DNA of 64,000 nucleotides from Athripsodes cinereus (GCA_947579605.1 OX388318.1:25964098-26028097); one strand, 5' to 3'. Positions 53,090-63,061 are shown, numbered from the stretch's first letter. The notes: generated by a model not told the origin, from the sequence alone. Numbers and translations: made by a program.

Positions 53090-53345
53090 TTCCCGTGGAG
53101 CACCCGGTCTAGAATTGGTCTCCCACTCTTCTCCGTAAGTTTTCAGGTGTCCTGCAAAAAGCAGGTGTTTGAAAAAATTAAGACATTTTACATCTCCAAT
53201 TCAGCGATGAGGTTTGCCACCCATCCTGAATGTCTTGATGTTATATTGGCACAAAGAGGAAAGCTTGTATGTTTATTATATTCAACTGGTCTGTTGGCTA
53301 CCCCACTTGTGGGATATGCTGTGATGGTATAGTAGTAGACTAGTA
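53090..53345 (+). repeat. RepA, full-length copy
   Basis: CCCGTGGAGCACCCGGTCTA, GGTCTCCCACTCTTCTCCGT, TTTCAGGTGTCCTGCAAAAA, GCGATGAGGTTTGCCACCCA, GGCTACCCCACTTGTGGGAT, ATGCTGTGATGGTATAGTAG followed by a (TAG)n tail. The reference copy for this family. Confidence 0.85.
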
Positions 53346-53890
53346 GTAGTAGATAAAGATTAATATAACGAAAAATATTCATATATTTTTAAGACAGTTC
53401 AACTTGAAAATTGTATCAAATTAAACATAGCTATACTATGCCATTAAAATATGGTTATTAATTTAATTTATATGCAAGACAGATCAAATATTTGTTGAAC
53501 AAATTTAATGATGTGGGAATCTCACATATGTAACAACATGCAGAGATCTGACTGCTACACTATTGCAACTTGATATCGTAAATTATTCTATTAAAATGTG
53601 ATGCATATCACCTTATAGATAAAATGCTATGTTTATTTTTATATGGATAGTAAAATTTTGATGATTGTGATTTCGGGAATTTTTTATCTGTATGTTTAAT
53701 AAACGCCGATCATTTGAAAGATTTCAATAGATACATAATTATTATTAAAACATGTTTTATAAAGTCCAAAATTCTTAGAATTTGGGTCACAAAATGTTTT
53801 GCAACTATGATGAAACGATGAGAGTAAGTAATTTTAATAAATTTCTTATATTTTGAACGTTTTTGATTTTATATTTATATATTTCGTCGA
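53346..53890. other. AT-rich DNA, no gene recognised
   Basis: No supported feature. Confidence 0.4.
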
Positions 53891-53892
53891 TA

Positions 53893-54063
53893 GTTCGTCA
53901 GTAGTCTTGAGGTAGAGTCTCGGCCTTGTGAACAGGGGATCCGTGATTCGATCCCAGGTGCCAGCAAACTCCCCTTTCACGACACAAGCTTTTAGCTTAC
54001 TGTGAAAGGTGTATAAGGTTATGTATTTGGGTTTATAACAAAACCCAGATATATCTTTTATAA
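53893..54063 (+). repeat. SINE S1, full length (tRNA-derived)
   Basis: The tRNA-like head has AGGTAGAGTCTCGGCCTTG and a B-box in GTGATTCGATCCCAGGTGCC. The body has CACGACACAAGCTTTTAGCT then TACTGTGAAAGGTGTATAAG, and the 3' end GGGTTTATAACAAAACCCAG can form a hairpin before an ATATC tail. A full copy in reverse at 56365-56532. Confidence 0.85.
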
Positions 54064-54065
54064 AA

Positions 54066-55029
54066 AAATATATGAGATTTAAAAGATAGATTTTAAATCA
54101 AGATCAGGGTCCAAACCAGAAGGTGGGGCGAGCCTAGAGCGGCAAAAAATAGGGGCAGCAATAATCAATTCCTGGGATCGCGAAAATATTCCTTAACGAA
54201 ACTGAATAGATTGTGAAATACTTCAAATTCCCATACTCTTGAATGTGAGGGTTTAATTAAATTTTGAAAATCGAGACTTAAAAGTAAACCAAAAAGGTTG
54301 TCAGTTTTGGGGAAGTCACTATAAATGCTCATTTGTGGTATTTTGAGAAAATAGTCTATGACGAAACTGAGGAGGTTTTGAAATACTCAAAGTTCATGAT
54401 GAAAATCTGGCGACGAAAGCGGGGGGTGTAGAAATTTTGAGTGTCAGGAAAATTTTCTAACTGCAGTATCTGAGACCTAAAAAAAGGGTTCTCATTTTGA
54501 AAATGATCACCAATACCAAATTGAGCATATGCCAATAACATGCTCATGACTCATAAGGTGTCATTGGTAAAGGGTGGCAAATATTATTTTAGCCTGAAAC
54601 GTCTAGGATAGTGCCTGAGGATATTTTTCGATCAAAAAACATTTCATGAACACAAATTACTTAAATCCAGCATACTATGTAAGCAAAATGTAATTTTTAT
54701 ATTCTAACTATCAATTATTATTCTCAGGCTGAAGTCATAAAACAGACTACCACGGCTATAAAACTAAATGCAGAGAATTAATTGGTTGCCCAGAATGTAT
54801 TTCAGTTCAAATTGTCAATTAACACAACAAGGCTCGAAGGCAACTTCGTAAATTTTACGAGCCCCATACATTAATCTACCACTTGTTATATTGTAAAACG
54901 TAGGTACCTACTTACGTGTACCTTTGTGACAATAGCGACGGCTAACTGCTTCCAAATCTGATTTACATACATATGTACGTATAGTAAAATGGTAGTATAA
55001 AACATTTCAAACAAGCGGGTATTATCATC
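54066..55029. other. No gene recognised
   Basis: 54180-54420 contains two diverged copies of a block GAAAATA...ACGAAACTGA...GAAATACT, perhaps a decayed repeat. Nothing coding is supported. Confidence 0.4.
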
Positions 55030-55098
55030 ACTGGGGCACCCGATAAAGAATTGGTCTCTTACTCTTCTCCGTAAATTTTCGAGTGTCCTACTGTAAAA
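55030..55098 (+). repeat. RepA 5' end
   Basis: CTGGGGCACCCGATAAAGAA, TTGGTCTCTTACTCTTCTCC, TTTTCGAGTGTCCTACTGTA. Broken by the MITE-3 arm. Confidence 0.75.
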
Positions 55099-55202
55099 GG
55101 TCAATTTCAACCATAGGTTATCCAATATTATCCAGTTGGGAAATACTCGTATATATTGATGATCATAGTTGTATTTGTTTTAATTATATTTCACTGTACA
55201 CC
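55099..55202 (+). mobile_element. MITE-3 solo arm
   Basis: GTCAATTTCAACCATAGGTT, ATATTGATGATCATAGTTGT, TTTCACTGTACACC. Matches the left arm of 41732-42118; the right arm is absent. Confidence 0.8.
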
Positions 55203-55515
55203 TCCTGACATGCCCAATGGCTCCTAGACAGTGTCACTGGGAGGAATTCGTTGGGCGAACTCACCTAAGGGGAGCTGCAAGAGAGGTCGTTGCTTTCTGG
55301 GAGGGAATGGGAGTGTGATGTGGATTTGGTGTTTTTATTATTTGTCGTTGCTAACTGACACGAAAAGAAGAAGAACTGTACACTGTTACAATATATCTTT
55401 AGTGCCATGTATGTGCCACAGTTCATGTCTTTCTTCAGTAGGTCCATATAAGTGTCTTTTGGTCGGCCTTTACCATTTCCCTACTTCTGGGATATGCCAT
55501 TATGGTATAGTATAG
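55203..55515 (+). repeat. RepE fragment followed by RepA 3' end
   Basis: GACAGTGTCACTGGGAGGAA, CTGCAAGAGAGGTCGTTGCT and TTTCTGGGAGGGAATGGGA match 36905-37050. The segment ends in a RepA-like terminus (CTACTTCTGGGATATGCCAT then TATGGTATAG). Confidence 0.6.
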
Positions 55516-55954
55516 AGATATGGTAGAGTATAAAAATATTCTCTTTTATTTTATAATTTTCTCCTATGATAAATTCCACCAAAGGTTGTAATATAATAAA
55601 AAAGTTGGAATTTATTTGATGACAATTTTAGCACGTAATTGAATTACGCGCAACAGCCTTGTTGACAGGTCGGCGGCCCGATATCTGTGTTAATTGCCTT
55701 CTTATACCGAAATACAGTGTGAAAATACTACACATAATAATAATAATAATACTGTAACATGTAAGCAATCACATCTCCACTCCGAACCGAAGACATAAAA
55801 ATAATTTGATAGCTTCATCACACCATGACATTAAAATAAAATTAAAATAAAATGGGAATAAACTTGATAAAATTTGATTTTATTAAGATTTGTATTTAAA
55901 TTTTATTGATTGGTTATTTACTTATTCATTTATATCTATCAAATTTATCAACTA
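55516..55954. other. No gene recognised
   Basis: Includes a short palindrome, CGTAATTGAATTACG, at about 55635. Confidence 0.35.
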
Positions 55955-56310
55955 CAGTTTTTGCAACACATTTACTAAACCAGATTCAACCCATTTAAGT
56001 AATTTGCCATGTATTCCATAAGCAATCAGTTTCGTCAAAAGCATCCGATAGTAAACCTTCTGGAACGCTTTGATGAAATCGATGTAAATAGCATTAACCT
56101 GTAACCTGTGACTAAGGAGTCTGAAATTAATATGATAAATTTCAAGAAATTAATGATTACTTGATTTACTTGGTATGAACTCATGTTGAAAGACACATAA
56201 TGGCATAGAAAGTGGGTAAAAAGTCTTTTATAGACAATTTTATCAAAGACCTTTTAGTCACACGACAAAACGCTTATTGGATGTTAGTTAATAACGTCAC
56301 TTTGATCTTC
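55955..56310 (-). pseudogene. LINE reverse transcriptase palm fragment
   Basis: The minus strand reads PISVLSCD then KVFDKIVYKRLFTHFLCHYV and, after a gap, NAIYIDFIKAFQKVYYRMLL then TKLIAYGIHGKLLKWVE. These are RT motifs 1-3 (RPISLLS...KVFEKIVYxRL; Y-x-D-F-x-K-A-F-x-x-V) of CR1/Jockey-like LINEs. The catalytic Asp of Y-I-D-F is kept, but several stops and a deletion between blocks show decay. It is the only palm-domain fragment besides the intact LINE. Confidence 0.75.
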
Positions 56311-56364
56311 TGATTTCAAGATTTCAGTTCAATTTATAAATTGAATGTTGATTCTATATACTTT

Positions 56365-56532
56365 TCAAGATATATCTGGGTTTTTCTATAAACCCAAATA
56401 TAACCTTATACACCTTTCACAGTAAGCTAAAAGCTTGTGTCGTAAATGGGGAGTTTGCCGGCACCTGGGATCGAACCACGGACCCCCCTTTTCACGAGGC
56501 CGAGACTCTACCTCCAGGCTACCGACGAACTC
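56365..56532 (-). repeat. SINE S1, full length
   Basis: The minus strand begins GAGTTCGTCGGTAGCCTGGA, then GGTAGAGTCTCGGCCTCGTG and a B-box in CCGTGGTTCGATCCCAGGTG, then the body and GGGTTTATAGAAAAACCCAG. The clearest A-box/B-box head of S1. Confidence 0.85.
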
Positions 56533-56535
56533 TTA

Positions 56536-57090
56536 GAATTACTCGACGAATTAGTATGCGAATATCAAGTTTATCATTATATGAATAGTAAAATGTGTTT
56601 TTAGTATCTTAAATGTTCAATTATTATTATCTTTTAATTTTCAAATAAAACAGAACACATAAAACACTCAAATTAATATTTTAGTTGATTGGATATGCAA
56701 TAAAAATATTATTCTTTTTCTTAGTTTAAAGGAGGCAGAGCTATAATAATATAAAAAAAAACGATGCATCAAAACATGCACAACATAAATCAAAGTTTAA
56801 AATAGCTTAAAGCTTAATTTGTCTAATGTCCGCTATAACATATGTTCATCACATATTTATTATATGATAAACTATTCTATCAATCATTATTAATTTATAT
56901 TATTATATTTTATAGGTGGCAGCGAACGCTTTTTTGCAATCTGTGCTTTCGACACTATGATATTAATTTGCATCCACTAATTCTTTAATCATTATAATAC
57001 TACCTAGCAACGCCTCACCGCTGCAATTTAAATGTCTAATGTATAAAAGCTAATATTTGAAGTCGTGTATGTCGCATAGTTCATTTAAAG
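56536..57090. other. AT-rich DNA, no gene recognised
   Basis: No supported feature. Confidence 0.4.
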
Positions 57091-57297
57091 TTTGATGATA
57101 TTATACTTTAGTATAACACAGTTTACTTTTCACTTTATTTATTTTAATCTCGAACGCTTTCGTCAATGTTAATAAATTGACTTTGTCAAGAGAACTTGAA
57201 AATGTCAATTTATTAACATTGACGAAAGCGCTCGAGATTTGAATTAATCAAAGTGAAAAGTAAACTGTGTTATATTTAAAGTATAATATCATCATAA
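57091..57297. mobile_element. Foldback Penelope-like pair, 207 bp
   Basis: Left arm GATGATATTATACTTTAGTA, CAGTTTACTTTTCACTTTAT, CGAACGCTTTCGTCAATGTT; the right arm is the reverse complement through 57297. The right arm carries ACTTGAAAATGTCAATTTAT then ACATTGACGAAAGCGCTCGA, i.e. a degraded CUGAUGA box, a TGTCAAT/ATTGACG stem II and an intact GAAA box. Confidence 0.8.
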
Positions 57298-57299
57298 TG

Positions 57300-57894
57300 A
57301 ATTTACACTCTGTGAATGTACAAACCTTAGAGTTATCATTTATAGTTTATTTAATCATGTTAAATTACACAAGATTACTAAAATAGTATGGTATAATATG
57401 GAAAAGTGTCCGCTACGTTTGGACACGTTTTTCTGAGATATAGAGAGCGTAGCAGTGTTCTACCAGAAGAATACAATTTGATGAATTAAAAAAACTTTAA
57501 TCTTTTTTAATACACACTTTATTTTTGCAGACAATATTGTTTCGTTTCTTAATGAGACACTATCAATACTAAACTAACAAAACAATATAATAATTCGTTA
57601 TGGGATAAATACAATGGTAGTAGTAGAATAGTGAAATGGGGGTGGGGCGGGAAATAGAGGTTGTAGAGTATGAATCATTTCTATGTACTTTTTATTACAT
57701 TCTTCACAATTACCCCCCGCATACCATCCTGTTTTCTATACAATTTTCAACTCCATTTCTGAGACATTTATGTTTGTTAATCGAGACACTCTCCAGAAGA
57801 GAGGAAAGTATGAATGATTGAAGAAAGAATAAGGAATAAAAGAAAGAATATGGAATAAAGTTATGAAATTAATAATAAACGTTTTCCCCTATAT
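57300..57894. other. AT-rich DNA, no gene recognised
   Basis: No supported feature. Confidence 0.35.
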
Positions 57895-58085
57895 ATTAAT
57901 TATTTATTGAAAGATGCGTCTTTCGTCAATCTCAATGTCCGATATACATGATGATTTACAATGTCCTTAAAAGAGAAAAGGCGTCTTTCTAAATAAGAAA
58001 TCAATATATATAGTATATATAACATTTGTTTTTAATTTCATTGTGGAATTATATTACCTAAATACAGAACACTGTGAATAGAAGA
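57895..58085. mobile_element. Penelope-like foldback, diverged
   Basis: TTATTGAAAGATGCGTCTTT then CGTCAATC on the left, and AGAGAAAAGGCGTCTTTCTA on the right. The flank GTGGAATTATATTACCTAAA resembles GGAATTCTACTACCTAAACA beside the 35270-35584 foldback. Confidence 0.55.
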
Positions 58086-58089
58086 AAAG

Positions 58090-59090
58090 TTAGTACTGTA
58101 ACCAGGAAGAATTTAAAAAAAAGCTGTATGTTGAAATAACTTTATTTCTCGGATATCTCAGGAGCCCAAGGACTCCTTTTTATTTAAAAAAAGCTGTAGT
58201 GGTTTTGACAAGTAAAAATAACAAGAAGGCTTCATTTATTCTTGCAACAAAATTAAATGTGCAAAAACAAAGTGCAATATTGCTAGTATAAAGCCATTAT
58301 CGCATCATAATAAAATAAAACTTGTTATGGCAGCGCTGTTGCTGCAGATTATATTAAAGTAATAAATAAATCTATTAATCTATTTGAGGGGCTGAACCAT
58401 TTAGCTGCAAAAAGAGTAGAATATATTGTGTATTTATGTATTTATAAAAATAAAAAAAAAACAATAATTTATTTTCAAAATCAATAATCCTTCCTTATAT
58501 AAGTATAAAATAATTGAAGACTTGAACCAAATTATTTATATCTCTATAATTTCAGCGGCGTTAGTTTGGGAGGTATGAAGTTATGAATTGCTTGCGAGCT
58601 ATGATTATTTTCATTGCAAATTGATGCTTACAATATTTCTTGGTATAAAAATTTAAATTAATATTATTTTTATGCCAGTTTTTTTTAGCACAGCTTATGC
58701 AGATGGCAAAAATGTATTATTATAATTATTTACTTGATCTTTATGTCAATTATTGTAGGTTATTTGTTTTGACTGACGTTTAAAACGTTTTCTTTATAAA
58801 AGAATTCCTAAATACAGTACTTGGTGTAGCGGCGTGTCTAGAGATTTCATACTGGAGATTTCAAACTCGCCCTCGAAAGTATGTCTCTAAAAAAAATATA
58901 TAATTAAACTACCTTTATGAATAAAATCTTCCATATTTTACATAATGAAAATAAACATTACCTTAATAATGTAACAAATATCTAATTTACGTAATTATAA
59001 CAATAAAACAAATTAATAAAACTTGTAAAATTTAACTCCATGTTTTCATGCCAAATAACGATCATTGCATTGTATGTGTGTCGTCACATT
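58090..59090. other. Mostly AT-rich DNA
   Basis: A SINE S2-like scrap lies at about 58145-58175 (CTCGGATATCTCAGGAGCCC). GTGTAGCGGCGTGTCTAGAG near 58822 resembles CAGTGGCGCGTCTAGAGTTT near 59499, suggesting two copies of an unknown element end. Confidence 0.4.
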
Positions 59091-59094
59091 AGTA

Positions 59095-59160
59095 CCCATA
59101 ATACAAGATTCATATTATCTTAGTTTTAGATTAGCTCGATCTGTGTGAACTGTTTATGCA
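59095..59160 (+). repeat. SINE S4 3' end
   Basis: AAGATTCATATTATCTTAGT then TTAGCTCGATCTGTGTGAAC, as at 1150-1200. Confidence 0.65.
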
Positions 59161-59171
59161 TGTTAAAGAAA

Positions 59172-59330
59172 ATTAACGTCTTCAAACTAGCGATGAGGCA
59201 TGCGACCCATTCTGAATGTCTTTAATTTTAATTTAGCACGCAGGAGACAATCTAAATGCAGCTAATCCTCTGGCTACCCCACTTGTGAGATATGCCGTGA
59301 TGGTATAGTAGAAATAGAAAATAAAATAAA
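59172..59330 (+). repeat. RepA, 3' two thirds
   Basis: CTAGCGATGAGGCATGCGAC, CATTCTGAATGTCTTTAATT, GGCTACCCCACTTGTGAGAT, ATGCCGTGATGGTATAGTAG, followed by (AAAT)n. Confidence 0.8.
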
Positions 59331-59689
59331 TAAATAAATAAAGTAATTTTATAAAACTTTCTTAGATAATAATATTCTATATCAAAAATGCGTCAAGAGT
59401 GGCCCCCAGTACATACATATTATGATATATTTTTACTATGCAATAAAATAAAAAGTTACAAAATAAAAGGTGCAAAATATGGCATACATAGGTAAAAACA
59501 GTGGCGCGTCTAGAGTTTTCATACTAAATAAGCTCACCATCATTATAAAGTTCTTGTAAAAATAAATAAAGATAAATACTTTATATTGCTTTCTAATCGT
59601 AACGGACTTATATTTTAAAAGTGGAAGAAACTTAGGTAAAGCCCGGTTTTTAAGCTTGTATGAAAAACACTCTACTATAGCTTAATGCC

Positions 59690-59885
59690 CTGTCCAAAAT
59701 GGAGTAGGTAGAGAGAACAGAACGCTACATTGCTATACCTATCGTTAAATACGTCTTTCGCTTCTTCTACATTCATACAACTTCTCTTACTAATTAATAC
59801 ACGGCCATCTTTGAGAATTCGATTTTCGTGATCAAGCCATGTAGTTCTCAGAAGCCCGCGCTTTGAAAGACGCGCCACTAAATAA
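59690..59885 (-). pseudogene. LINE-A C-terminal fragment
   Basis: The minus strand translates ARLSKRGLLRTTWLDHENRI then LKDGRVL and MNVEEAKDVFNDR. It is missing about 10 residues of the conserved KRNRRACMRN block and ends before WRSVLSAYP is complete. Confidence 0.75.
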
Positions 59886-59904
59886 CATTGAAGACTCCCA
59901 ACTC

Positions 59905-60035
59905 ACGGCCGGTATTTCAGATGTCAGGGAACTTCTACTTATCTACACTTACTAAGAATAAAAAATGTCTTTACGGGCGGACCATAATGCCCACCCTGAG
60001 GGGCTGGCCGGCCAAAACCACCTCGTGGGAATCTT
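59905..60035 (+). repeat. SINE S2 copy
   Basis: GGTATTTCAGATGTCAGGGA, CGGGCGGACCATAATGCCCA, GGGGCTGGCCGGCCAAAACC, ACCTCGTGGGAATC. Matches 51218-51362 in reverse. Confidence 0.65.
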
Positions 60036-60059
60036 TTCTTCTTCTTCTTTGTTGTCGCT

Positions 60060-60165
60060 CCCTCAGTGCTTAGGATCGTGACCATCAATTGTATAGGTGT
60101 GGACAAAATGTTTCCAGCGACTCCGATCCTTCGCTTTTCGCAGCGCCTCATGCAAGGTCTCCAGT
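60060..60165 (-). pseudogene. RTE/I-like LINE terminus
   Basis: The minus strand reads GQLETLHEALRKAKDRSRWK then HFVHTYTIDGHDPKH-stop. The A-x-D-R-x-R-W-x-x-x-V pattern near a terminal stop is typical of LINE C-termini in arthropods. Confidence 0.7.
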
Positions 60166-60261
60166 TGCCCCCTTCACCTGCTCACTTTATCTCTCTTTCA
60201 GATTACCTATATCTACGTCTTCGATGCTACTCTTATGAGAGGAAAATGCTTAAAATATTTA

Positions 60262-60507
60262 TATAATGTAAAGCAAAAGTACAAAAAAAACAATAAAAAA
60301 TATGTGATTTTTTGTGTTTGAGATTAAGGAAGTTATATATAAAAATAAAATTATTAATCCTCCAATAATAATTAAAAATAAAATATAAGAGTATCAAAAA
60401 GTTTGATTTATTATTCCGATAATTAATGATATGCTAATTGTTTGAATCATTAAGATTGTTATAATTATTATAGGCGAAGAAATAAATAATAATAAAAAAT
60501 TTATAGT
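60262..60507 (-). pseudogene. nad6: NUMT nad6 fragment
   Basis: With the invertebrate mitochondrial code the minus strand reads SPMMMTMLMIQTMSMSLIMG, then MMNQTFWYSYMLFLMMIGGL, MILFLYMTSLISN. TGA must be Trp in FWYSY. F-W-x-S-Y-x-L-F-L...GG-x-M-x-L-F-x-Y-x-T-S-L is the NADH dehydrogenase 6 signature. The C-terminal end is lost. Confidence 0.9.
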
Positions 60508-60536
60508 GATTTATCTATATATTAGATAATTTATAT

Positions 60537-60602
60537 TCAAAGAGTATTTTATAAAAAATAATAATTTTGGAGACTATAGTTATGTTTAAGATATTTCTTT
60601 GA
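60537..60602 (+). pseudogene. trnP: NUMT trnP (anticodon TGG)
   Basis: 66 nt. The acceptor stem TCAAAGA (60537-60543) pairs perfectly with TCTTTGA (60596-60602). The anticodon TGG is at 60568-60570 in a TTTGGAG loop. Cloverleaf still foldable. Confidence 0.85.
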
Positions 60603-60603
60603 T

Positions 60604-60667
60604 ATTTTAAAAGATTGTTCTTTTTTTTTATTTACAAGATCAATATTTTGTTATAAATTATTAAAAT
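60604..60667 (-). pseudogene. trnT: NUMT trnT (anticodon TGT)
   Basis: 64 nt on the minus strand. ATTTTAA at the 5' end pairs with TTAAAAT near the 3' end. The anticodon TGT is in CTTGTAA (window 60634-60636 complement). Confidence 0.85.
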
Positions 60668-60797
60668 AAATAAAAATAATGAAAATATTTTTTTAGGGGG
60701 AATTTTTAGATTTTTAGTTAGCAATTTATTTTTTAGTTTGTACCATAAATATTTTTTAGTTATATTATTAATATTGGAATTTATAGTGTTAAATATA
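60668..60797 (+). pseudogene. nad4L: NUMT nad4L 5' fragment
   Basis: Mitochondrial-code translation FLGGIFSFLVSNLFFSLYHK then YFLVMLLMLEFMVLNM. L-L-x-L-E-F-M-V-L is the NADH dehydrogenase 4L core. Truncated right after this motif at the nuclear junction. Confidence 0.88.
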
Positions 60798-60800
60798 TAA

Positions 60801-61517
60801 CTTAAATATAATTGACGCCACTGAATAATATACCAATGGGTATGAAGTGATTACGTATGTACAGTTATTTAAATTTTAATAATTATAAATGAGAATATTA
60901 TAATTTTCAACGGTCTCTTTGACAAACCACCAATTAAAAATATGTCAAATAAATTTCAAATCAAAAAGATATCATAAATTTTATTGTCGATTTTTTGTTG
61001 TAATATCACAAAGTCCCCTCGTATATATTATTATTTATAGCTATGAAACTCCTAATCCTCTGTGAATAATATTACATATATTCATCTTGTTAGCACTGTC
61101 ATAACAATAGTAGGGATATAAAATAGAAGCCGTCACACAAGTTCACAATATACACATATACGTAGTTTGATATGAAACTAATTAGTTCTTAATAAAATCA
61201 CGTTATTTGTACTTTCATAGTTTCATAATATTATAAAGAACGCTATTAATATTTGGATGGTGTTTTACAAGTTTCGTGGAGATCTCGAGAAAAAAAAAAG
61301 ATTTTACACGAACGGAAAATTGTAAATTTATCTTGTGAAATGCATAACTTTGTAAAATGGTACCTACGATTTTTTTTAACATTAACAATTTAGCATTGAC
61401 GAGTTATGCCACATGGCTCTTGAAATGTTAATTTGTTTTCGAGCGTCTTGTACAAGATATTCACAGTTCAGCTGTATGCCACCTTTCTTTCCAGACCTGC
61501 TGTTCATGTATCAAGCC
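60801..61517. other. AT-rich DNA, no gene recognised
   Basis: No supported feature. Confidence 0.4.
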
Positions 61518-61755
61518 GCTTCCCTCGCAGGGTAGGCAGAAAGGATCGAGTCCAACTTCCTTCTATCCTTGCATACATCTTTCGCTTCCGTCACTGTCAT
61601 ACAATTCCTCATACATGCTCTATTTTTCAATGTGCTCAACACATGACCGTCCTGTAGGATTTGATTTAAATGATCTTGCCATTTAATCCACGGGCGTCCA
61701 CGTCTCCGCGCACCATTCCTCTCAGCCAAATAAATCTTCTTTACCAAGTCGTCAA
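61518..61755 (-). pseudogene. LINE-A2 C-terminal fragment
   Basis: The minus strand translates MVKKIYLAERNGARRRGRPW then IKWQDHLNQILQDGHVLSTL, CMRNCMTVTEAKDVCKDRRK and SILSAYPAREAA-stop. Over 90 percent alike by eye to 12490-12719; the frame here is uninterrupted. Confidence 0.85.
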
Positions 61756-61759
61756 TACC

Positions 61760-61860
61760 AAATTGTAAATGTTGATTTATTTATTTATTTATTCATTCGT
61801 TAACAGCTATTAATAAGCTTTTTTTATACATTAAATAAAAAAAGCATATCAAAAGATCCA
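61760..61860 (-). repeat. LINE tail with (TAAA)n
   Basis: The minus strand ends ...TAATAGCTGTTAACGAATGA then (ATAAA)n at about 61770-61795, consistent with a Jockey-like 3' end. Confidence 0.45.
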
Positions 61861-62645
61861 CAATCATAGATATCAATTTACATATAGACATTGGATTAAC
61901 AATTAAAAACATACAACATGCAGACATATATAAAAAATAAAAACACACACAGCAGGAAGACCTTTGTCATACATATTAAAACACTAGAACTGCAGAGAAG
62001 TTAAAAGAAATAAAATAAAATCAGTTAAATAATAATAATGAAATCAATAAAATGTTTAAAAAATCGTACATAGTTGCCTTTATAATAAAAAGAGAAATAA
62101 CTTACATAATTCTGATGTACCTATAAAAGAAGTGGATATCTAGTTATACGTAAGGAAATAAACAATAAAACTGCAATGAACAAAATAATAATATAATGTG
62201 CGCGTGTACTACTACCATGTGTAAAAATAATGATCGATGGATCATAAAAAAAATACTTAATAGTGATCTATGATTTATATTATTATCATGTCACTGCTAC
62301 TACACATAAAGTGTTTCAGATCTCAATTTATCATTACATTGCACACAATTTTTATAGTAAGTTTATAGTAATTTCTTATATAGATTCCATATTAATAAAT
62401 TACGAGTAGGTACTTATACCTAACTTAATAAATACTGTTTACTCTTTACGTGGAGAACTTTGGTCATTGTTCTGTTTATTTTGAATGCAACAATATAGAA
62501 ACAACATTATTATAATACACAATTTCACAGAGATAAAGGAATTTTTCTGTTTTCATGACATTCCTAACACTCTGATATAGTTCTTATACAAATAGTGTAC
62601 TGAAAAAACACTTTCCCAGGAAGTCGGGAGTTTAATTTACCTATA
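61861..62645. other. AT-rich DNA, no gene recognised
   Basis: No supported feature. Confidence 0.4.
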
Positions 62646-62647
62646 TA

Positions 62648-62880
62648 ATTCCCTTTTCCGTAAGTGTTTTGAGTGTCTTTTAAAAGGCAGGGACCGTAGA
62701 TAAACCGTACTTAGCGTTTGACTACTGGCGAACTTTTCGACAATCTACCTATATAATTCGTTTGTAGTCGGTCGCCAAGTGAATGTTTGTCTAGGGGGGT
62801 TGGTGTTCGAATTTTTTTTTGACATTTTACATATTAAATACAGCGATGACGTTGAATGTCATATTTTTTTACGCGGCGGC
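62648..62880 (+). repeat. RepA copy split by MITE-1
   Basis: CCCTTTTCCGTAAGTGTTTT, GAGTGTCTTTTAAAAGGCAG before the insert; GGTGTTCGAATTTTTTTTTG, ACATTTTACATATTAAATAC, AGCGATGACGTTGAATGTCA after it. Confidence 0.7.
62696..62800 (-). mobile_element. MITE-1 copy inside RepA
   Basis: GTACTTAGCG, CTACTGGCGAACTTTTCGAC then AATCTACCTA, AATTCGTTTGTAGTCGGTCG, TGTCTAGGG. Reverse complement of the 15045-15195 element with internal loss. Confidence 0.75.
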
Positions 62881-63061
62881 AGAATTGCCATCCACACTTC
62901 TCAGCACTATACAACCAGATAAGTCTCCATATGATCAGTCATGGTCACACAAAAACTTAACAGTCTAATGCCGGGAAAAATTCACCTATCCAGATATACA
63001 GGATATCAAATGATTAGGCTCAAAACGCGGGATAAAATACCAGCATTGTGCCTGAAATATC

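Larger units (their letters stand above)
60258..60797. pseudogene. NUMT: nuclear copy of mitochondrial DNA
   Basis: About 540 bp holding nad6 (minus), trnP (plus), trnT (minus) and nad4L (plus), in the ancestral insect mitochondrial order and relative strands. The frames make sense only with the invertebrate mitochondrial code (TGA as Trp, ATA as Met). Details are in the four component entries. Confidence 0.9.
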
